The translations under genes and the position numbers were made by a program. From Ectocarpus siliculosus (lineage: Eukaryota > Sar > Phaeophyceae > Ectocarpales > Ectocarpaceae), in assembly GCA_000310025.1 (NCBI GenBank), contig FN648523.1:100112-127816 (forward strand): a stretch of DNA of 27,705 nt. The letters are read 5' to 3'. A model generated the notes under the pieces. It searched no databases. It had not been told where the DNA came from and saw only the letters and a program-made list of their open reading frames with translations. This document shows positions 18,434-27,705 of the stretch, piece by piece. Every line of letters starts with the position of its first letter. The stretch's first letter is position 1.

Positions 18434-21032
18434 AATCTACCCACAGTAGAACGGAACGCGGGACATTACATGTGGCGATTGTTTTGGCGGTTCAGAGTGA
18501 AAGCTTCCGTACAGGTGACGATACCGCACACAGCGACTTCCAAGAATGAATGAATGGATGTGGACTGATGTGCTCGAGTTCCCTTTCATGTTCTATCAAT
18601 CAGTTGCTTCCTAATTGAGTTCCCCAGTGAAATACGTACATACCCTACTATCATGTACCCTTGCCATCCGTCACAACTTCCCTCATTTCACTTCAGATGT
18701 TGATATTTCGCGATGGACAATACCTGAACTCAGTATACAGCAACAGGGACCGGGGATAAAGAAACGCCAAATGAATCTGGTTGAGGCTCAATCTCTCTCT
18801 CTATATATATGTAGATATTTAGGAAGGTGGAGCTTACATATCATTTGTACGCACCACCATTCTGTCTGGCGATTAGGCCCTTCATTACAGGAATCATCGT
18901 CTTCGGCCTACTTATAATATTGCTTTAGTACCAGCGATCCCGGTAAATCTCGGGCGCATTCCCTGGAGGTGCAACATGTCATGCCATGTCGGGATTTCTT
19001 CACCACCCAAACAACCAGTACTCGGTTCTTCCCTGTTCCTCCGCTTTTTTCTCTCTTTCCGACGCTATCTAGCAGTGTCGCTGCACATGTGTCTCGTGTC
19101 GATCCAACACGAGAGCTCTGATTCGAGGTCACACAGATTGTTTCCTCTTTGGTGAACGGCTCCAAGTTGCACGCAAGAATCGCGTCATCATTTCCCTCAA
19201 GTTTACTGCCCGCTGGCACGGCAATTGTTTCTGTCAGTTATGCCCCACAGATTTGCCTCCGGCAAACATACCCCAATCACCTAGAGTTCACACCCTACTG
19301 GATATCCACTGAACACTGGATACTTGGAACGCCCTCCGGAATTAATGGCGTAACAGCAAAAGGTATGCAGACATGTCACGCCCTTCCCCCACTCCTCACG
19401 CAGCATCTCTCCAGATTTCCTCAGGAACGCTAACTTTTGGAGGTCCCGGGGATGAACGCCGGGGACGGGAAGGCAGACAGACGCCCCCTGGCCTTCAGCA
19501 GGAAATGGTGCGAATATCACCACCGCCAGTACTAGATAAAAAAAATGCGAGTATAGACTATGTAGGTGCGCCACATTCATCAACTCTGGCGCATATTCCA
19601 TGTGCAATGAATCGTTGTTTGGTTCCCGAAATTCGCCGCTCATTTTCGAGAAGACCCTGACCATCCATCTGTTGGCACCAGCATACCGTCGGCACGTCAA
19701 AAAATGACTTGAAAATGCGCACTCTCCAGCGCCCAACTTGGTAAACGTCCAGCCTGTCGGTCCCGTGAGTCTTCTCTTGACGCCCGGGCAAGATACTTAC
19801 GAGAGTTGGCAACGTTACTGAGAACGCGAGGATACCGTGAAAGGTATAGATAAACACACACCAAACCTTCTTAGCTACTAGTGGGACAGGAAGGTTTGGT
19901 TGTGCCCATCCTCCATCCGAAACAAGGCAAGTAGAAAAGTCCTCCGGGTACAGATTTCGCAACGATCCTGGAGTGTTGGTTGCAACACACTGGACGCCCG
20001 TTGAACAACTCTGACGATTTCGTGCATGGCTGTCCCTCCCAGCGTGGTGCTTCCCGCGTGGGGCAACGGGCCGCGTTTTGTTTGCAAATGACAAGACAGA
20101 CCCCTAAGCCGATTGTTCTTGCCGAAGGAAGGAGGATCGGGGAGAACAAGGCGCGGCACACGATAGCGTAAGGCGAACGATCTTATACATGTAGCCTTTG
20201 CAACAATGGACATGCTTGCGTCTTCGTTGCGAACTTCGTGGTGAAATTGGAATGCGATCGACAGACCGCTTGGACCCCAAAAAATCGCGCCGGGACCACC
20301 CGCAAAAAAGTACGTTCCTTTTAACGCCACTCATTAGTAGTCCTACCGTTCGCCACAGATACCCCCACTCACACAACCAGCGGGCGACCGCGCATTCTTT
20401 GGCAGTGGCCTATGGGAATCGACGCCCCGCCTGCCTACTCATCTCGCTAGAGGCGGTTCAGCCGAATGACCGTTGACACACAGCACTCGTACACCACGGT
20501 CTCCGCATCAGTGGCCATCGCCGCCGCCACCACCGCAACCACCTCCCCACTTAAGTGAGCGGCTAGGCCTTGCATCTATCGGGATCCCCCCCCCCCCAAC
20601 AAAAAAAAACAGGCGGAAGAAAGCGTATCCAACACAAATAAAACTATCAAGATGTCACAACTTGTTAAAAAAACAGTGTATAGCACAACATGAACAACGA
20701 AAACTCACCAGCAAATATTTTCAGGAACAAAACAAGACGAGACACGCCGACCAATTCGAAAACCTACTCCCTGAGAAAGACGAAACCGGGCAGCAACGCA
20801 CGAACAGATCGTCACAACAACATCCCAAAATTTGGCATCTCAAATCCGCTCAAATGTCGCCGCCCTCGACGTGACGCCAACTTTTCCGAAGAGAAAATTT
20901 CCTGATGTCGAAAACAAGAATATAAAAACAGGCAGGCGAAAGCACGACCACGCTAACGCTGCCTTACAACACAGCAGTGCACAAACCTCGTGTACGCTAC
21001 GCCCTACGTTTGCTTCACTCTACCCACGCGGG

Positions 21033-21133
<101 letters not shown>

Positions 21134-21965
21134 CAAGGAATCAAGCGCGTACGCAGCTGCTGCGGAGAGCCCAGTTCTTGATGGCAAGCATATGTAGACC
21201 TGACCCGCCTGCGTCGGTATGCGCTTGCATGTGTCGTCAATACACAGACGGGGGGGTCTCTCCTACCTAATTCACATCCCAAGAGTCGCTATATCAACAA
21301 AAACAAGAAGGAAACGTTTCACATAACGTATAGCTTTCATTTTTGTCCCTGCAGAGCGAGCGGTACCAAAAACGCAAACACAAAGGAAGGACGAGTGAGA
21401 ATGCCAACAAATCTTTCCGGAATCACCACCGCACTTTGTCGTCACGCTATAATACTCCATCCCCGGCAAGAACTGACAAAAAGTACAAGAACATGTTTAT
21501 GAAATAAAAAAGGTGCACGAGCATGCCGGTACCATGTACCAGAAGCACCTGGAACGCCTTCAAGGCGATACACAACAGATGAACACCTTCATCAAACTTT
21601 ATGAATTCACACAAACAAGAACAAATATCCAGTGAAGCAAGCATTCGTGCCTGGGTAGCATCACACAGTAGCAGCAGCAGCAACAACTGCATCAAAAATG
21701 TCATACACGTTGGTGTAGGTCTACATGTGGATTGGGTTTCAATACTGTACAGTTTTGGGTTTCCTTTCGACCATCAATCAAACCCCGGGCAACCTTTCGC
21801 CAAAAAGTCCGATTCCCACGGGAGTTCTTGACGGTGGTAGAACGGGCAACACAATGATCCTTCCCCCCTCTCTACTATGCCCTGCATGCAGACGACCACC
21901 TCGCAGACACCATCGTTGAGAGCAAAATCCAGACCTATCAAATAATCGACCGGAACCCGCTTAAT

Positions 21966-22886
21966 CTACTCCGAACGGTTAGCCTTACGGCCACCCGCGC
22001 CCGCAGCCGCGTTCTCAAGGTCGGCGGGAGCTGACGAGCCCCTCCCTCTCCCGGACCCGGAAGATTCCGCTGCCGCCGCCGCCGGCACGACGTCCGAACT
22101 CCCGGAGACTCCTCCGACACCCAGGTCCGGTACGACCAGGGTGGCAGCCTGCGCCACCTGCGGGCCCCCCGCCGCCCGTCCCGAGGTCTCATTCTCCGCG
22201 GAGGTGTTGGCGGCGGCATCGGTCCCCTGGTGTCCGTGACTCCGCCGTCGGTGGTGCGTGCCCCCGGGCATGCCGTGGCGGGCGGTGCCGCGGCGGGAGC
22301 TCGAGTAGGGAACGGAGCCGGCGCTGCCGGTTGGGACCGGGAACCCGCCGGCTGTCGCCGCGGCGTCGGCGGAACGTTGACCGTGCTGGGACCCGTCCCC
22401 CCCGCCCGCGCTGGCGAAGCTAGCGAAGGACCGCAGCACCGGCCGCTCCACGTCCTCGATCGCGGGCGGGACGACGGGGTTTTCGCCCCCCGCCGCCGCC
22501 GTCGCCGAGCGCGAGCGGCTGCGGCGGCGGCGGTGGTGGTGGCGGCTGGACGAGCTGACCCTGCCGCCGGCGCTGCCCTTGGAGTGGGAGCTGGACCCCG
22601 AGAGCCTTGTCGGGTAGCCCCCCGCCGCGGGCTCGCAACGCCGGCGGGACAGCAATCGCGCCGCGTCCGAGCCCGTAGGCGCCGGGTATGCCGGGTATGC
22701 CGGGGCCAACGTAGCCGCCGGGCATGCTGGAGCCAACGTGGCTGGCGTCTAGGCCGACACCGCCGTGCGAGTGGAACGCGCTGCCCCCTTCCATGGAGCT
22801 CATGAGGCCCTGTTGGCCGCCGCGCGGCTGCTGCTGCTGGTGCTGGAGCTGGTAGTGGAGCTGCATCTGCTGCTGCTGGAAAAACA

Positions 22887-22920
<34 letters not shown>

Positions 22921-23676
22921 CTGGAACATCAACTGCTGCTGGTGCTGGAGCTGGTCCGGGTGCTGGCGGTACGCCGGCACCAATTCTACTGTTCTCCCGT
23001 GGCGCGACCCGTGGCGCGACCCGTGGCGGGAACCGTGGCGCGACCCGAAACCGATCAAGCTCGACAGCTTACCGCGAGTGAGGCTCGTACTTGGGTGCGA
23101 ACCTTTTCCCCCCCAAGACTTGCTCCCCTCCCTCCTGCCCCTCCTCCTCCGACGTGGAAAGCTCGCTGGAAGACGACGACAAGTGCGGTCTCCGACGGGG
23201 GGGTGACGACGATGACGGGGACTCCCTGCCCCCCCCCCCCACGCTGCCTCCCGACGATTGCCTGCGGAGGCGCGTCGCCCCCCCCACGGGGGCACCGTCC
23301 CCCCCACCCACCACCGGGGCGTTCGAGCGCGGAACCCCGCGGGCGACGGCGACGGCCCGGGCCGCCATGTCGAGAGCCTGGGCGCCGTCATCCCTGCGAG
23401 CCATCTTGTGGGGGTCGAGCCCTACCATGGCTCGCAGGATCGGCGCGCTGAGGGGCCCGTGGGACCGGACGAGGTCCGGGTGCGCGGCGCAGGCCTCGCG
23501 GAGGGCGACAGCCACGCCGACGTTCGCTATGCCGCCCGGTACTCCTCCTCCTCCTCCTCCTCCTCCTCCTCCTCCTGCGGCGAGGCCGCTGCTGCCGCTG
23601 TTCGGGTAGATGAGGCCGCCGTCGCCCTTCTCTTCCTCCGCGGAGGCAGCGTTTGTTCTCGTCATGGCGGCGGATC

Positions 23677-23736
<60 letters not shown>

Positions 23737-23782
23737 GGATATCGCGGCGAGAAAGAGACACGACGCAAGCGGTAGCCCCCAT
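21966..23782 (-). CDS. Gln/Gly/Ser-rich protein of unknown function, frame broken at two poly-G runs
   Basis: Three consecutive minus-strand frames each read as protein. The first starts at ATG 23782, or at ATG 23665 in an ideal GCCGCCATG context. It has a (Gln)19 tract, poly-Gly, and a helical stretch (VALREACAAHPDLVRSHG, then ILRAMVGLDPHKMARRDD). The second has GSRH repeats, several Gln tracts with Leu, Met and Phe, and a GPGIPGIPGAYGLGRGA segment. The third has HHHRRRRSRSRS and VPPAIEDVERPVLRSFASF and ends RKANRSE at TAG 21966-21968. The switches fall at G7 (23108-23114) and G6 (near 22617-22622). One base fewer in each run would give a single ORF of about 600 codons. A GTAAGC donor at about 23072 is an alternative for the first switch but leads to a poor Pro/Arg-rich reading. 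No domain is recognised. Gln-rich proteins of this style often act in transcription or RNA assemblies, which is only a guess here. Confidence 0.6.
22868..22925 (-). repeat. CAG-rich Gln tract in coding DNA
   Basis: Interrupted CAG repeats on the minus strand encode runs of Gln broken by Leu and Phe (QLFFQQQQMQLHYQ region). They lie within the middle frame of the Gln-rich gene. Confidence 0.8.
22996..23050 (-). repeat. 12-bp tandem repeat, four copies (GSRH)
   Basis: Four near-identical 12-bp units (GGGTCGCGCCAC on the minus strand, one copy variant) encode Gly-Ser-Arg-His four times in the middle frame of the Gln-rich gene. Being in multiples of three, the array is consistent with coding constraint. 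Confidence 0.8.
23678..23734 (-). repeat. (CAG)19 coding microsatellite (poly-Gln)
   Basis: Nineteen perfect CTG units on the + strand read as (CAG)19 on the minus strand. They are in frame with the N-terminal part of the Gln-rich protein if the start at 23782 is used, and lie in the 5' UTR if 23665 is the start. Confidence 0.9.
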
Positions 23783-24457
23783 GGACACAAATGGGAAACG
23801 GCTGGGTGAGGTGCACTCGGACGCGAGGCGAAGGGTTTGTTGTGTCTTTGCGAGCTTTAAAGGTTGGATGTTGGATGGTTGTCCCTGTTCCCGGCGAAAA
23901 ATAAAACATGTTTGTGCTTGTTTTATTCTTAACTTATCCCGGACCCTGCCAGCATCTTGCCAATCGACGAAAACACAAAAATTGTTACGCGAAGAACGGT
24001 TGCATCGCCGATCAACGAGGATGAGGGGAGGCTTGTTCTTTTTCGGAGATGCAGACATTCTTACCTCTCTCGAGGGAGCATACAACTCTACACCGCTTCG
24101 CCACAACGGTGTTGCGTGCCGGTGTTCGGACGGGTTGGAACAGACCGATCGCCGAGACGCAAACTGTCCTCGTTCGTACAAGCTAGCTGACCAACTGATC
24201 TCGGTCTACTGTATGTCGCGTACGACGTATGTGGGCGTCATGGTGTTGGGATAGTGTCAGCTGAGATTCAATGGGATCCACCGTAGGACAACACACAAAA
24301 CAAAAAATCGTAGGATAACACAATGGAGAGATGGAGAGATTATATGTGTCGGCCAGCAAACCGAGAAAACAAGAACAACCAGTACGTACCATTGGTGGAG
24401 CGCCTGAGGTGTTGACCAAATCCACGAAGCCTCAATGACACCATAACAACGGACTCG

Positions 24458-27130
24458 CTAGTGGCCATCCGAGTAGGACTTGACAGAACGCAAGGCCTCG
24501 GTATCTCTTCGAAGTAAACGGAGCACGTTCTGCATCCCAGGCCATGCGAAACACGTTGACCGTGAGTACCACGGAACGAGAAACAAAGCGTGGGAGAACC
24601 GAAGAACGCGACCAGAGCAGACTCACCAGCTTGTCGGTATCATCGCCCGCAGTGAGGTTCCCTCCGTCTGCGTGGCCCCTGCAAAAAATCAACGCCCCAA
24701 AGCGCGGAACACGTGACACACAAAAGGCGGGAACGTGTCCTTGAGCACAACGCGCACACAACACACACATACGGTGGGACATGTGTCCTTGAGCCTTGTC
24801 CCGTACACCAGGGTAGGAGTAATGGCGACAAGCGTAGTGACTGGGTGACTGCTGACTGGACGGCCACGGACGGCCACGCCGCGTGCTTCGTCTTTGGTAG
24901 GCACCGATTGGCCAACGCATGGAGTGCCTACAGTCTTATCGAACAAAGGAATATGAACACTGTTAAACGGTTGGCGCTCTCTCCTCAACCACGGTGGACT
25001 TAAACGTACTGCCGCGACATGAGTACAACGAGTACCGTGTACATTAGAGAGAAATCGAGGGACGGAGAGAGAAAGAGAGAGATAGAGAGAGCCAAGGAAA
25101 AGAGGAGATCGCCGAGCTCTGAAATCCCCGGATGAGACAGAACAAGCAGAGAAACACCGGTGATTGCCGCCAAAACACGCTAGCGTACGCGAGTCGCAAC
25201 AGGAGTGGAGCACATGTACCAAAACAAGAGAGAGAGAAAAAGACACATGCTACTTACAAACACACACCCAACATTCGGCTCTTCAACGCGAAACAAATGC
25301 GCGACCCAAAGCAACGTCCAGCACCGAGGGCCGGTCAAAACCGGTCACCCACCGAAGTTCGTGCGGTTAGATGTACCCGTCCGCCCGCCCGCTGTGTCCA
25401 AATAACCGAAGAGTCGTGAGAAGGTCATGTTCTCCCGTTCTCTACTCGTCAGAGCTATCCCGTCAAGGACCCTAAACCTACCAAGAATAACACTCGGTAG
25501 ACACACACTCACATGTTGTTGCCGTCAAAGACTGCGGTGAGCTTGGTTTGGCCCCGCAGCAGGGCCAGGGTTTCCTTGAGGGTCTCCTCGCGGGCGTTGT
25601 GGCTGAGCGGGTCGTGGTGCACGGTGGCCCCGCCGACGTCGTGGAGGTCGTCGTGGCCCTCCGCGGGAGGGAAGGGGCAGAACATGAGCGGGAACCACCT
25701 GAGGATTACGAGGCCCTGTTGTTGTTGTTGTTGGACGGCAACAACCCACATAAAAGCGCGGACGCAGCAGCAGAGGGAGCTGAAAATACGAGACCAAGCC
25801 ACACGGCTTTCCCGTGGCCTTCCGACGAAAGAACGAAACAAAGGCGACTCAGGGCAGGAACACACACGCAGCAGCCGGTGTCCACACGGGCGCACAAACA
25901 AACGCACGAGCAGTACACTACCGTTTCACGACCTTCACACGAAGTGAAGACATCGCAAGCGAAGCACATACACGCAGACGCAGCCGGTGTCCCGACGCAC
26001 GCAAAGCGATCGGACCAGCAGTTGTCCGATAGAGCAGCACGGCGGTCGATAAAAAACTTATCCCGTAGGTGGAGAGGATGTACCATCCGCACATTCCACA
26101 AAACACGTACGAAGTACGTTGCAAAACGTGGACCTTACAACTTATGCACGTGAGAACGAAGACTGTCGGGTCGCCGGCATGAGCGAATCAAAGAAAGCAT
26201 ACACACAGAAAGAGGAGCAAAGTTATAGAGAGATAACAATAAACGCTCCTCCTCCCACCCGCAGGGCACACGCAGAGAAGGAAAGAGAGAGAGAGAGAGT
26301 GAGGGAGAGAGAGGAGAGAGAGAGAGAGAGAGAGAGAGAAGAGAGAGAAGAGAGAGAAGAAACGACTTTCATTCCAGCCCCAGGGCACACACAAGAGAGA
26401 AAAAACAAAAGGGAAGAGATAAAAGAACAAACGCCTCCTCCTCCTCCTACCTGCAAGGCGTGCACTACCCGATAGTCCCCTTCGGCAAGGTAGGTGGCCA
26501 TGGACACGATCGACTCGCCGGCAACGACCAGCACCAGCACCAGGTCCACCGTCCTCCACCACCCTACTTTAGCCGACGGTGGCACCTTGTGCGGTCCGAG
26601 AACGGTAAACAAGCAGCCAAAACGCCCACAAAGTTGGTGGCGGCGAGGGAGACGTCGATGCGTGGAGAGAATGCAGACAGGCTTGCCTCGTTGAGGCGGA
26701 CGATATCACGACAGCTCTTTCGACGGGCATGACGAACACAAAATGATCACCGCCTGCATCATAACAAAAAAAAGGAACCTGCCTGCCTCCGAGATACAAA
26801 GACGGAGGCTTTACACACGTGCTGCGTGTTGTTGTCTTGTTGGCCGTTTTTTTTACTTCGAGTTAGCAAGTCCCCCAAGATCACACAGACCTAGGCAACA
26901 ACCAAAATTATAGAAAAACAAACACGGCAACAACAAAAAGTGTCGAACGCACAACAGCAGCAGCAGCAGCAGCAGCAGCGCTGGGTCCTTACCGAGAAGA
27001 AACGTTTGCCCTGATCTTCTCCGTTCCAGCCGAAGCACGCCCAAACGGAGCAGCGCGAGCACGCCGTGTCCTCCTCCTCCTCGTAGTAGTACTCGTTGTC
27101 GTTGTAGTTGTAGTTCCCGCTAGGGTACAT
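24458..27130 (-). CDS. Small putative multi-pass membrane protein, unrecognised, five exons
   Basis: Inferred minus-strand exons are 27130-26993, 26753-26451, 25715-25513, 24678-24627 and 24529-24458. All introns are GT-AG and phases agree. The total is 768 nt, or 255 residues plus stop. The protein starts MYPSGNYNYN with an acidic/Tyr-rich stretch and a C-x2-C-x4-C cluster (CSRCSVWAC). Hydrophobic segments follow in exon 2 (FVGVLAAC, then VDLVLVLVVAG) and at the start of exon 3 (GLVILRWFPLMFCPF). Exon 3 continues with a His/Asp-rich GHDDLHDVGG part and a Leu-rich helix. The tail is VLRLLRRDTEALRSVKSY and ends at TAG 24458-24460. The start ATG has a good context (GGGCACCATGT). An acceptor at 27196 allows a longer 5' exon. 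Exon 2 is a multiple of three, but its phase-0 frame meets TGA near 26708. The most protein-like reading there (SPRIDVSLAATNF) is in another frame. I do not recognise the family. Confidence 0.6.
26273..26365 (+). repeat. (AG)n-rich purine tract
   Basis: Interrupted AG/GAG repeats lie within the intron 25716-26450 of the minus-strand membrane-protein gene. On the sense strand this is a CT-rich tract. It gives Ser-Leu shadow ORFs. Confidence 0.9.
26955..26978 (+). repeat. (CAG)8 microsatellite
   Basis: Eight CAG units begin 15 bp inside the first intron (26754-26992) of the minus-strand membrane-protein gene. Confidence 0.9.
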
Positions 27131-27340
27131 GGTGCCCTCTTGTGTGTGCGGAGAAAGAAGCTTCTGCCCGCCGTCGCCGACGCCATGATTCGGCGCTGAA
27201 AATAGGAGGGAAAAAACAAGCAAGAAGAGGGTCGGCATTAAGTAAGTTGCGGTGAAAGGCGGGGAGATTTCGGTCTCAGGTCGTGGGGCAATGCGTGGTA
27301 TCAGAATGTAGTTGGGTTTTCTCAAGGGTCGCTGGTGGCG

Positions 27341-27705
27341 GGCGGGGGGGGGGGGGGGGGGGGGCCCCCCCCTTTCCCAAAAAGGGATCCTTTCCAAAAT
27401 TTTTTAAACCCTTCCCCCGGAACCCCGGGAAAATTTAATCCCCAAATTTCTCAAAGGGGTTCTAATTTAAAACCCCGGGCCCCAATCAACCCCGGGCCAA
27501 AAGGGGTACCCCCGGGGTTTTCCCCCTTCCCCCCCCCGGGGTTTTTGGGGGGACCAAAAAGGCCCCGGGGGTTTCCCCCGGAAGGGGACCCCGGGGGAAA
27601 AGCCCCGAAACCCCCCCCCGGGGAGGGGGTTTCCCCCCCCTTCCCCCCCCGAAAAAGGGGGGGGGGGAACCCCAGTTTGCCCTTCCCCCAAAAAAAGGGG
27701 GCCCA
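27341..27705. other. Low-quality contig end (probable trace artefact)
   Basis: After a G run of about 20 at 27344-27363, the sequence dissolves into stacked homopolymers such as ccccccc, ttttttt and ggggg with almost no single-base alternation. This is typical of the over-called end of a Sanger trace. No feature should be called here. Confidence 0.85.

Noticed and set aside
26119-26612. ORFs through the AG-rich tract (Glu-Arg or Ser-Leu repeats)
   Set aside because: They are simple-sequence shadows inside the intron 25716-26450. Only the part below the donor boundary, at 26451 and up, is coding.
27467-27691. ORF at the right contig end rich in Gly and Pro
   Set aside because: It lies wholly in the homopolymer artefact zone.

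Overview
The window looks like a nuclear contig from a complex eukaryote, most likely a brown alga or a related stramenopile. Everything gene-like is split into short exons joined by GT-AG introns. Coding DNA is GC-rich and full of homopolymeric Gly, Ser, Ala and Gln tracts, trinucleotide microsatellites are abundant, and there are no operons or ribosome-binding sites. The species assignment is inference. Both contig ends, and possibly a block near 3.4 kb, look like low-quality Sanger trace rather than genome. A 100-N gap sits at 14267-14366.

Left part (about 0.6-3.0 kb, + strand): remnants of what may be one multi-exon gene, or a cluster of related fragments. Two similar C2H2-like finger exons come first, then a 63-bp tandem repeat read as a 21-residue repeat with an in-frame stop in its first copy, then a Cys-containing segment and a long helical-looking exon. 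This resembles multicopy, possibly transposon-borne proteins and is probably decayed. From 3.0 to about 5.9 kb I see only microsatellites and no gene.

Middle (about 6.0-14.2 kb, + strand): the best-supported gene. Splicing by consensus sites with matching phases gives a tandem CCCH zinc-finger protein of the TTP/TIS11 type. Finger 1 is C-x7-C-x5-C-x3-H with a KTELC lead-in. Finger 2 is C-x8-C-x5-C-x3-H. A long low-complexity tail follows. Such proteins bind RNA and usually control mRNA stability. Each finger is interrupted by an intron at nearly the same place, and the intron in finger 1 is about 3.3 kb.

From 14.2 to 21.96 kb I find no recognisable gene. There is one strong hairpin, a (CT)47 tract, and some minus-strand ORF pieces that may be decayed coding DNA.

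Right part (minus strand): two genes in tandem. The first (21966-23782) encodes a Gln/Gly/Ser-rich protein whose reading frame breaks at two poly-G runs. The second (24458-27130) is a five-exon gene for a small, unrecognised putative membrane protein, with an internal stretch that appears frame-shifted and then restored. They converge on the CCCH gene across about 7.8 kb of apparently non-coding DNA. I found no RNA genes, CRISPR arrays or intact mobile elements.
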